In this document: in pieces, positions 23,579 to 32,880 of the stretch
Numbering within the stretch: the stretch's first letter is position 1
Layout of the letters: each line of letters opens with the position of its first letter
Assembly: GCA_030704615.1 (NCBI GenBank)
Contig: CM060731.1
Location: 18,786,001 to 18,850,000, forward strand
From: Takakia lepidozioides
Lineage: Eukaryota > Streptophyta > Takakiopsida > Takakiales > Takakiaceae
Length of the DNA: 64,000 nucleotides
Direction of reading: 5' to 3'
Position numbers and translations under genes: made by a program
Notes under the pieces: model-generated
Told to the model about the DNA's origin: nothing
What the model saw: only the letters and a program-made list of their open reading frames with translations
Database searches by the model: none

Positions 23579-26219
23579 TCAAACATGCCACACAAGAGGC
23601 GTGGTGTCCAATGGCGATAACTGAGGTGGTCCAGATGCAATCACCGCACTCTTCTCTTCTCTTAACGGTACGAAGGCCTCTATCCAGGCTTGTTGTACCC
23701 GTCCATCAGCAGCCTGCTGCAAATCCTTGCTCGTATCCCATAATGGAGTATGAGCAACCATGGCAGGAATGTGATCTATTATAACACTCATGAATTGAAG
23801 ATAGGTCAGTTTTGATATCTGGAAAGGACAGGGCTCCATATCCGCCTCCATGAGGCCTAAACCTGCAATAGCAGCTCTGCCCAACATCAGTGGCTGAGCT
23901 CCTGAGTCCAACAAGACCCGGAGTGGCCGGTACTTCTTGCCTGCCGGTCCACTCAAAGTGAAAATGCCTCTCTGGTTGTCTAACAAGACAACTCCAGGTG
24001 TCACCATGGCGCGCTCAAAGGCTGGCCTAGCTGGCAGCTCCGTCAACCTGGCAGTTGCAGCTTGCCATGGCGCAGCCATGGCAGTCTTGACCCTCAAATC
24101 CGAGGATCCCTCTGCCACTACACCTTCCAGTAACTCCGCAGAAGATGAAGTGACATCCCCACTCTCGCAGAATGTTGCTGCTAGTCTGAACACTGCAGCT
24201 GGTCTTACACCCGGCGTCGCAATCATGGTTGCCGAGAACAGTGGGGCTTGACACACAGAGGTGGTTGCCCCCAATAACACACCGGCTGGACTAGCCTTGG
24301 TAGCAGGTGTCAGTGCTACACGTGTAGCTCTCCCCAATGGCATAGTAATCTTCGCCTCGGTAACAGTCGGGCGAGAACTAGGTGCCATGGATGGCGTCGA
24401 CACTGTCTCCGCCAATGTGAATGACTGAGGAAGCCTCGCCTGATAGCTTGCCTCCCCACGCTGTGGATCCAATTCCACCTCGTGGCTCAGGAACTCGTGC
24501 TGCTCCTCGAGTCACGGCTGCAGCAGACTCCACCTGCACTAGTGGTAGTGCTGCTCCGCACATGAATCCCATGCCTCCCATATCTCCTCCCTCAGTAGCA
24601 GGAGGTGGACCATCCCGCCTAGGAGCCGGTACCACCTGAGCTGTAGCCATGGCAGCGAGCCTCTGCTCTAGCTGCTGAAGCCGGTTGGTCATGTCTTGGT
24701 CAACACCATGACCTCCGCGTCCTTGGCCATGTTGAGCTTGCCCTTGGCCTGCACCTCGTGCCCGACCACCGCGTCCTCTCTGGGCTAGTCCACCTCACCC
24801 CCGGCCACCATTGTTTCCTTGGAACTGGCCTGGGCGCAACTCAGGGTGCAAGTCATAACACTGGGCATCTCCATGCCGATACTTGCCACAATGCCCACAC
24901 TGCAACTGTGCATGCTGTGCTTGTGCCGGCCTTCTGCCACTCTCTGGGCAATCTCTCTTGACATGGGGTCCTCCACATGTCCAACATATCACCCCTGGTT
25001 GTTGTTGGCCTGCAAAAGATGCCACGGGCCTCTGCACCTGTAAGCTCCATGGAACTTGGGTTGGGCGACCTTGCCCCCCTGACCACGCTGTTGGGCAGTC
25101 CCTTGTACTTGTTGGCTGGCAGCTGCACCTCGTACAGGCATGTCCTTGCCAAATCCAATGGTAACAACTCGCTCCTCCACCATGTTGAGCTCAATCCGCT
25201 CAGCCAGCAGAAACACATCCGTTAATGTGGGTTGGGCCGCTTGTAATAGGGTTGCATCCCGCACCCTTCTCTTGAGCTCCTTGTCCAAAATTCCATACCA
25301 GAACTGGACTGCCTGAGCTTCAATAACCCCTTGGGTCACACTTATCAAGCGCCTCATACGAATGTAGGCCTCTCGCAAGCTCTCACTGGATTTGCGCTGG
25401 AAGTCTTGCAAAGTTCGCAGCTTCTCTGTCCGTACACCTTGGTAGTTCCTCCGCAACTCCTAGAAGAACTCCACCACCGGGTTGAATCTAGGCACATGTG
25501 TTGTAATTGTGGCAGGAGGAGTAGTAGCACCTTTTGAACTGGTACCACCTGCAGAAGTGTCGGCACTACTTGTTCCACTACTAGTGCTTGTAGTTGGAGA
25601 TGTTTGTGTAGCTGCTGGTGTCACCGCTGCCCTTGTGCCTCTAGTGATTGAGACATAGTTAGGTGACCAATACTCTCGCCACTTCTCAATCTCCACCGCA
25701 TGTCCCCGCCTAAATTCATGGTAATCATCCATGGGCGGCCCCCTCAAGGTGCTGGAATAGCCCCTTCCACGCCATAAAGGGCGTAAACAGTTGTGGATTA
25801 CGCATTTGCTGCAAATCACACCAACTGTCAAACTCTTGTATAAAGTCATCAAGCTCGATGGTGCCCACAGCTCCAGAGTACCTACGTGGCCCCTTGGTAG
25901 CTCCATACATCTCCTCCATCGTGTCCCACAACAATGGCACGGAAATGACTTGCACCCTCGGCGAGAATCCTCCTGACTCCGAGTCTTAACCTTCCTCAGA
26001 AGACACTGAAGGTGAAAGTGGCCTAAACCACACACCTTGTCTTGTGTACCCACTAGTATCGCTGGTGCTTGTACCGGCACTCCCCTCAGCAGCTGGTGGC
26101 ACCTCCGTGATGAAAACTCACAACCCAACCGGTTGTCAACCTGTCTCTAATCCCCACTTTCTACAAGGTAACCAGGTAAAGAACCTGTTGCGGCTACTGG
26201 TTCAAGCAGGAATAATAGG
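23579..26219 (-). pseudogene. Decayed Ty3-type retrotransposon gag-protease remnant
   Basis: Read on the minus strand, conceptual pieces follow in the order of a gag-pol polyprotein. Gag: MEEMYGATKGPRRYSG... with LDDFIQEFDSW (~25950-25740), then AYIRMRRLISVTQGVIEAQ and FLLAERIELN (~25390-25190). Two zinc knuckles follow: CWTCGGPHVKRDC (~25000-24960) and CGHCGKYRHGDAQC (~24910-24870). After a low-complexity linker comes a retropepsin-like protease with LLDSGAQPLMLGRAAI (~23940-23880). Reverse transcriptase, RNase H and integrase are missing: similarity stops at ~23580. Frame changes near 25735, 25000 and 24380 and an in-frame TAG at 25457-25459 show it is dead. Its 5' side is interrupted by the element beginning at 26228 and seems to resume after 31126. 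Confidence 0.85.
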
Positions 26220-26227
26220 TTTCTAAC
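26220..26227. repeat. 8-bp target-site duplication, left copy
   Basis: TTTCTAAC directly flanks the left terminal inverted repeat and is repeated exactly at 31127-31134. Eight bases with T at position 2 and A at position 7 fits hAT-superfamily target sites. Confidence 0.85.
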
Positions 26228-26986
26228 CCTGGGGGGTGCACTCTTTATAAAATGTCCGTATCACGTGCGTGCGTCGCCTAATAAAAAAACCCCCCTGTAT
26301 ACGGATCCTTGGATCATTTATACCCCCTCTGTACATACATTTTGAAGATTATAAAACCCCCTCCAGTAAATATATAGAAATTTGTGATCTTTAAAAAGTA
26401 CCCCCTTCTATATGTATATTTCCCTTTTCAATCATTAAAAAATACCTCAAATATGTATATGTATATTTTTATATTATATTGACTTTATTCATTTAAGAAC
26501 AGAATACCAATGAATTAATAAAAAATATTTGTTTGCCCTCAATAAAATTATCAAAGACTTGGTGTGGAATCGTCAAGCTGATATCAAATATCTCACTCTG
26601 GAAGAAACAGATGCAGAGAGGAAAGGGACATTGTCAATACCCAATGTGCAAGAGGCTTGAAGAAAGTTTCCATTTTCTGATACACACTCCTGGGTATTTT
26701 CATCAGAGAGTGACTCTATTGAGGACCATCAAGACCTTAGTCACTGCACCTCTATTCATCAACTAGGACAGTTTCTGAACTTGTTCTACAGTTTCAACCT
26801 TCGCAAGGTCCAATTATGTTCAAAACCTATTGTTGAGAATTCCTCTCCGAAAAGATTTCATGCACCTTTGCTGCCACTGTTGGAGTCCAACCTGACTCGC
26901 AGCTGGCAAAGAATGCAAAAGCAAAAGCAATGGCCAGCTTCTCATTGTGGTGGCAAAGAGACAATTCTTTAAGCTCTTCCTCAACA

Positions 26987-27778
26987 TCATGCAATGCAAA
27001 GCGCGGGCTTCACCCCTTCGCACACCATTTGCTCATAGGTCTCCAAAGCCTCCATCCCGCACCCTTGCTGTGCATATCCTGCAATGATCGCACTCCACGA
27101 TAGCACATCTCGTTCAGCCATACACGCTCGCCCTTCATACATGTCCACGAGGGTATTGTTCAGAATTACATTTGATACAATTACAGCTCTGACAATGTCG
27201 CCATGGACCTCTTTGCCCTTTTCCAGAGCTGCCACACTTGCACACGCATTGCAAATGCACACAAACGTGATGTGGTCAGGCTTCACCCCTTCCCCCATCA
27301 TTTGATCATAGGTATCCAAACCCTCCATACCACGTCCCTGTTGTGCATACCCTACAAGCATCGCGTTCCATGACACCACATCTCGTTCAGCCATAATGTT
27401 GGAAACTCCCTTCGCATCCTTAATGCACCCACGTTTGGCATACATGTCCACCAGGGCAGTGTTCAGAATGACATCTGGTACAATTCCAGCTTTGACAATG
27501 TCACCATGGACCTCTTTCCCCTTTTCCAGAGCTCCCAGGCTTGCACACGCATTGCATCCTGCCAACATTATATTCCACGTGATCAAAGATCGTTGAGGCA
27601 TTCTATTGAACACTTGGTGAGCATCGATGATGCTCCCGCACTTAACATAAATGTTGACAAGGGTGTTGAGTAGAAAAACATTTGACATGAATCCACTTTG
27701 GATAACATGAGTATGCACCTGCTTTCCAGCTTCCAGACCTTCCATCTTGATGCACTTAAGCAAGAGACAGACATACAT
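26987..27778 (-). pseudogene. Captured PPR (PLS-type) gene fragment, copy B
   Basis: A 263-codon open frame made almost wholly of pentatricopeptide repeats. Seen: MYVCLLLKCIKMEGLEAGKQ, LVNIYVKCGSIIDAHQVFNR, LVDMYAKRGCIKDAKGV, ERDVVSWNAMLVGYAQQG and EGVKPDHITFVCICNACAS. The alternation of motif types is that of plant PLS PPR proteins, which bind organellar RNA, often for C-to-U editing. There is no transit peptide and no E/DYW tail; it ends at EGVKPALCIA. It follows copy A head-to-tail inside the transposon. Repeats are shorter than a full gene, probably from unequal exchange between repeats. Confidence 0.85.
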
Positions 27779-28667
27779 ATTTGAATCTGCTGAAATGCCT
27801 TGCGATGTGGTTAGGCTTCACCCCTTCCCCCATCGTTTGCTCATAGGTCTCCAAAGCCTCCATCTCGTGCCTCTGTTGTGCATACCCTGCAAGCTTCATG
27901 TTCCACGACACCACATCTCGTTCAACCATAGTGTTGAAAACTCTCCTCACATCCTTAATGCACCCACATTTGGCAAACATGTCCACCAGGCTTTGACAAT
28001 GTCACTATGGACCTCTTTCCTCTTTTCCAGAGCTCCCAGACTTGCACACACATTGCAAACACAAACAAATGTGATGTGGTTGGGCTTCACCGCTTCGCAC
28101 ATCATTTGCTCATATGTCTCCAAAACATTCCTACCACACCTATGCTTTCCAACGTAATATTCCATGTGATCAAAGATCATTGAGGCATTCTGTTGAACAC
28201 TTGGTGAGCATCCCTGATGCTCGGCACTTAACATACATATTGACAAGGGTGTCGAGTAGAAAAACTTTTGTCGTGAATCCACTTTGGATAATGTGAGTGT
28301 GCACCTGCTTTCCTGCTTCGAGACCTTCCATCTTGATGCTCTTAAGCAAGAGACAGACATACATATCTGAATCTGTTGAAATGCCTCCTTGGTTTAGAAT
28401 CTTTAGAGCCTCTGTCAGGCTGTCTGCCGCACAAAGTATCTTCACATGCCCATAAATGTCAGAAGAGGCATTGTGGACTCCCTCTCTTGATCCTCTTTCA
28501 GAAGCTATGGTCATGGTTGAGGTGCCTGATTTTATCATCTGTGCCGCAGCATCTGCTGCCTTTAGTTTACCATCTACCCATGCAGGTTTCTTGTAGCTAC
28601 TGACCCACATGGAATCAAGGTAATCTGGAGCTTGAAGTCCAACCCTCGTGGATGAATCTGGACCCAC
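27756..28667 (-). pseudogene. Captured PPR gene fragment, copy A, with N-terminal exon
   Basis: A second copy upstream (on the minus strand) of copy B. It starts MGPDSSTRVGLQ... with YKKPAWVDGKLKAADAAAQM and the leader DSLTEALKILNQGGIS, then repeats the YVCLLLKSIKMEGLEAG motif of copy B. It is broken: a frame change at VKCRASG (~28230), a deletion around 28150-27980, and then MDMFAKCGCIKDVRRVFNTM and EGVKPNHIARHFS before it runs into the start of copy B. It cannot make a full protein. Confidence 0.8.
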
Positions 28668-28686
28668 ACTCTACCCCTGCTCCTTC

Positions 28687-28810
28687 AGGCAACAACAGGG
28701 AAAAACTGGCTGAAATGTGTTGAAGAAGGTACCTTCATTAGCATCGCCTTGTTCTATCAATTGCACTGCTGCCGCTGCTGTTTCCAGTTGACCATCTACC
28801 CGCGCGATCG
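28687..28810 (-). repeat. Repeated 5' segment of the captured PPR gene, middle copy
   Basis: About 120 bases (AACAGGGAAAA... through ...GACCATCTACCC) recur as a direct repeat at 30659-30772 with ~90 percent identity. The right end (VDGKLKAA-type coding) also matches 28541-28580. So the 5' end of the PPR gene exists three times in the element. Confidence 0.75.
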
Positions 28811-29128
28811 CTTGTAGCTATTGATCCACAAGGAAGCAGAAGGAAACTTGTGTTTGAAATCCGGCCCTCTTGGATGAATCTGGACCTCTATCCCTGGTCC
28901 TCAGCTATCCCTGCCTGTGGACAAATCATGAATACATCCTCAGCCTTGCTACTAGCAGCTGACAGTGATGGCATGAAGTTCTTCCAGCAAACACCCTAAA
29001 CCCTAATGATGAGAGGGCTTGATAATCAAATGTTGATCATTCAAAGTGACTAACACCTGTCCGTAACGCAATGTGGTTCATGAAATCTCCTTGGGTAAAT
29101 TCAGAACAGTACTTGTATCCTTGGCCCT

Positions 29129-30002
29129 TCAAAAGTGCCCACAACTGTTGGTAACCTCCCTTCCAACAATATGTGCGCCCAGCCTCATTAAATCTTCTTC
29201 ATGTGTGGCAGATTCCGCCGCCAATGATGATGCCCTTGAACATTCACGGCTGTAGTCCCGGCATAACTTCCCATCAACATTGCTGGCTAGACACCTTGAG
29301 TGATTGCTGCCATTGGCTGATCTTGCAGACAGGGAGTAACCACTGGGTTTGCTAACCCTTGCACCCACAGTATGCTGATGACTGCCCAACTTAGGTCTCT
29401 TCTGGTACATACTGGTGACACTCTCCTCATTCTGAAACCTCTCTAAAAGAGTGACCCCCAGCCTGGCATCCCAAACATTTCTCTTGGCACTCAAACTCAC
29501 ATTCTCTCGGCTGCCAATACTTCCCTTGTCATGACTCATTGAGTCTCCCTCAACCCCAATAAACTCTATGATATACTTGACCCAATCCTGGCATCCCAAG
29601 TTCCTCTTTGTTCACTCAAATCCTCACCCCTTGGACTACCACTGACTTCCCTCTCATGATGTATAGGTTCAGTCCTTTCCCAAATTAACCCATCTGAGAA
29701 AGCTGATGCTAACCTGCTATCCCATACTTCTCCCCTAGTTTTGAAACTCTCTTTCCCCAGGTTATCAATTATTTCCTTAACATAACAAACTGATTTTCTC
29801 TCTCCCCCCCCAACTTTTCTCTCAAATTCACAATGCTTATCTCAGGTTCCCTTTCCCACAAACTGAAAAGAAAAACCTTCCAACCCATTGGTACCAGTAT
29901 AGTAACCAGAAAGTATCCACCCAAAAGGATCCAGCTCAGTCTGGACCAGAAAGTGCTGTCCCTGCAACACCTGTGATCGGAAGAACTAGAATGCCCAAAC
30001 AC
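29129..30002 (-). pseudogene. Captured fragment of an unidentified gene with ~42-residue tandem repeats
   Basis: On the minus strand from 30002: MFGHSSSSDHRCC, then a hydrophobic stretch (WILLGGYFLVTILVPMGW) that could be a membrane helix, then a Ser/Arg-rich part. Three units spaced ~42 residues share H-x-x-x-S-x-GS ... LS..R..WDARxG: EVWDSRLAS (~29720), GTWDARIGSS (~29600) and NVWDARLGVTLL (~29470). The frame breaks near 29765 and 29570. I do not recognise the family. Same orientation as the PPR pieces, so it may have been captured separately or be the 5' part of a longer cargo. Confidence 0.5.
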
Positions 30003-30658
30003 AAATGAAGCATGACTTCCTCATGCGATCAATGCCATGGCTATATCATACTTGGCTCAGATCCGTGCCTCCTCTGATCAGTTCTTCTCCCGTCATTTGT
30101 GTGTTTGTGACAAACCATCATCTCCCTCCAATCATGTCCTCATCTTGAGGCTCGGGTGACCAAGTTCAGGCCTCCGTGCTTCATTGTCATGGGAAATCAA
30201 GCAGTACCCACAGCTTCAGTCTTCCCCTTCTTCAGCTATTTCAATGTGACAGCTGTATCAGATCTGTCACTGAGACTTGCTTGGGACTTGCTCACCTTCC
30301 ACTCAGTTCCCCTCGCTATGGGACAGACCGCCCATATAGGCCAGACCTCACACAAAGAAGTACAGGCAAATCAGGCATAGGTCAGCCCATCACTCTGACC
30401 AAAATGCTCGCAGACATCATCTCTGCAAACACATTTAGTTCAGCAAACACCATGGGTCTTCTGTTCCTATCCACTCAACTTCCCCGGAGAAGAACTTGCC
30501 TCCTTTCACATTATTGCAGCCACATCTGTCGTCGTGGCTTTGGAGTTGAAACATCCCACACTGCAGCTTAGTTAAAAGTGTAATCACTCCAAAACCACAC
30601 CATAGATCCACCAACGAGCTAACTTGCATAATTCAACATGAAAAATTAGGGACGACTC

Positions 30659-30772
30659 TGCTAACAGGGAAAATAGGCTGAAATGCGTTGAAGAAGGTAC
30701 CTTCATTAGCAGTGCCTTGTTCTATCAATGCGCTGCTGCCGCTGTTGTTTCTAGTTGACCATCTACCCACGG
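30659..30772 (-). repeat. Repeated 5' segment of the captured PPR gene, distal copy
   Basis: Direct repeat of 28687-28810, including GAAGAAGGTACCTTCATTAG and TTGACCATCTACCC. It implies duplication within the element before or after capture. Confidence 0.75.
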
Positions 30773-30914
30773 CGAGATTGAGCAGGAAGAGATTGAAACA
30801 TGGCTTGCTAAGACCAAGCTGACGCGGAAGGGGCGCGGGAGAGGAGGGAAAAGAGAGCCCGTGGGAGATAGATCGCGGCGAGAAAAGAAAAGAAAAAACA
30901 GTCGTAAACCAGTA

Positions 30915-30976
30915 CATCGCGATTTGATCCCGCGGTGCGTCGGGACACAATGTACGTCCTTACCACTAGACTACAC
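30915..30976 (-). other. tRNA-like sequence, possible SINE head or tRNA pseudogene
   Basis: On the minus strand the sequence begins GTGTAGTCTAGTGGTAAGGA, a good polymerase III A box (TAGTCTAGTGG). About 30 bases later GGATCAAATCG is a weak B box (consensus GGTTCRANNCC), flanked by CGCG on both sides. A full cloverleaf does not form, so it is not called a functional tRNA. It lies 150 bases inside the right end of the Pack element. Confidence 0.35.
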
Positions 30977-31126
30977 CTGAAATTAAATTACCCCCTCCTG
31001 TAAGATTATATTTAAGGTGATTCAAACCCCCTCTGTATATATAATGTTGTACATGGAGGGGTTTAAAATACCCCCTCCTGTGCACGCACGTGGCTGGTAC
31101 ATATTGGCTGGAATGCACCCCCCAGG

Positions 31127-31736
31127 TTTCTAACGTAGACCTGTACCTACACCTGCATCCACCGCAAGCACTCCTATGATCTGCTGGTCATCAACCCAGC
31201 CTCACCATAGAAGAAACATTGGTGGTCTTGCTGGTCATCACTCCAGCCTCACCACCGACAGCATACTCTAGGATTGGCCGGTGATCAAATCCGGACCAAC
31301 CTCCTATGAAAACAAGCGCCCACACAAAAGCTAACATGGCGCACAGTCAAGCATGTAAGTGTGGAGGGGATCCAAACACAAGAAAATCAAGACAGCAACT
31401 CCCCCACACCAAAAACACTCCACAGTGTCGCTCCTGCAAGGACACCCCAGCCCAAACCCGGACTGACTCTTGCCTCCATCTACGGAAAGGTTTTGGCCTC
31501 CAGAGAGGGTGAAAGACTATGGAGAAGAGAAACTAAAGCAATTCCTAACCCCAGAATGCTCTTATCCCACCACTCTCCCTCCTGTCTCTATCCACTCACT
31601 TGTATGGCCGTGGCAAGCATCCTTCAATGTCCCTCAATCAATCCTTCAAGAGCTCTTCAACATTGTCCACCGAAGCTCCTCGAAGGGTCCTCCAAGGACC
31701 CCAAAGATCCTCCAAACACTCCTCCAAGGACCCCAA
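31127..31736. other. Interrupted host retroelement sequence between two insertions
   Basis: It starts with the right TTTCTAAC duplication of the Pack element and ends in the CAA target duplication of the CACTA element. The final ~60 bases are tandem copies of a ~32-base unit (GATCCTCCAAACACTCCTCC followed by AAGGACCCC) which resumes at 54198. This probably belongs to the non-coding 5' part of the gag-protease retroelement. Confidence 0.5.
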
Positions 31737-31755
31737 TACTAGAAGCATTCGTGTC
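31737..31755 (+). repeat. CACTA left terminal inverted repeat
   Basis: TACTAGAAGCATTCGTGTC; pairs with 54176-54194. The mutated first base may reduce excision, as CACTA ends are usually strictly conserved. Confidence 0.9.
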
Positions 31756-32880
31756 ATTTACCACTGGGGTAACGACTCATTTTGAGTCGTAAAAGTCAAA
31801 AAACTGGGATCGACTGGAAGTTACAACAGACTAGTTACAATAGACGTGGTAGTTGGGTTGGACATCCAATGATTGGAGTGGTAAAGGATGCAGACGCGCG
31901 AACAACTGCTCAGCGATTAATGCGATTAATGCTGAAGAACCACGTGGCGTAACCAGGCAGGTCGCCCGTGTGTCTGACCTTTTGGGCTGACTTTGACTTT
32001 TCCCTCCGGATGAGTGGACTGACTCGCCCGGGGCGCGGTGACACATGGACGCGGACGTGGATGCGGACGTGGATGCCGATGTGGCGGCGCCGCGACGAGC
32101 GGCAATGTTGCCGCGTGGCCACGGGCCCAAGACGCCACATCGCAGTCGGCCACATCACTTGGAGTGCTGCATGTGACGTCGCAACAGCCACTGGCGAAGT
32201 CGACTGCACAACTGCCGGCAGACGAATCCACGGGGACCCTGTGAAGAGTGTGTGGGTCGACGCGTGGCGTCGTCCCCACGCAATGGCAGTGACGGGTACG
32301 ACTGCTAGTGGAAAGACGCAGAGTGCTTGTGCCATCTCGGGACTGCTTTGGCCAACTCCGCATCCACTGTGCTAGTTGGTTGCACTACAGTAGGAAAGCA
32401 CGAAAAATGAGCACTTGTAGTGGTTTGTGTGAGTTTCCAACTGACCTGCATTCTAAGCTGAAAATATGGTTCTGATGCATTCTACTGGTTTTAGTAGTTC
32501 ACCCATATGCAGGGGGAATTGAGAAGCAATGATATTGGGCGAGACTCAGAACACAGACCACGATGCATGCACAACATCACGCTAATGAACCAAATAGACG
32601 AGGCAACAGGGAGACCAAATACCATCACACATACACATAGAAGGTGGACGGACACGACGACAAGTCAGGAAATGTGATATTACATTCAAATTAGAGACCG
32701 TCACGGCACACCTGCATATGAGCAAGACTAAATGCCAACATACATGGTTGCCGGACATCACTTAAACTGTCATGGCCCAAATGTTCAAAACTGGTAACGT
32801 GAGTATCATACACACTTCTATGAGTATCATTACACACCCAACAGGGACTACAAACATGAAATGTCACTTGATACTTTCAC
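31756..32880. other. CACTA left subterminal region
   Basis: Non-coding. It has a GC-rich, CpG-rich part (~31890-32300) with a hexamer/12-mer tandem repeat of GGACGTGGATGC type (~32043-32090). Such GC-rich subterminal zones with short repeats are where TnpA binds in known CACTA elements; binding here is inference. Open frames through this part are composition effects. Confidence 0.5.

Larger units (their letters stand above)
26228..31126. mobile_element. Pack-type hAT-like DNA transposon carrying captured gene fragments
   Basis: A 4,899-bp element bounded by perfect 13-bp inverted repeats (CCTGGGGGGTGCA at 26228-26240; its complement at 31114-31126) and an 8-bp duplication. Removing it rejoins the host sequence cleanly at TTTCTAAC. 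Both ends carry subterminal repeats of the form ACCCCCTC(C)TGTA: left at ~26288, 26322, 26352 and 26399, right at ~30990, 31027 and 31068, plus an inverted copy at ~31055. No transposase is seen inside, so it is non-autonomous. The cargo is mainly minus-strand pieces of a PPR gene (26987-28667, with repeated 5' pieces further right) and pieces of another gene (29129-30002). The 8-bp duplication favours hAT over Mutator (9-10 bp). Confidence 0.85.

Noticed and set aside
23996-24260. Plus-strand Ala/Ser-rich frames in the retroelement
   Set aside because: Mirror of the gag-protease coding strand; the protease motif LLDSGA is on the minus strand.
26987-28667. A functional PPR editing factor
   Set aside because: Frames break several times, there is no transit peptide or E/DYW tail, and it lies wholly between transposon termini.
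28985-29000. Interstitial telomere repeat (CCCTAAACCCTAA)
   Set aside because: Under two units; too short to mean anything.
31831-32375. Several overlapping 100-145-codon frames on both strands
   Set aside because: GC-rich tandem-repeat composition of the CACTA subterminal region opens all frames; no protein motif.
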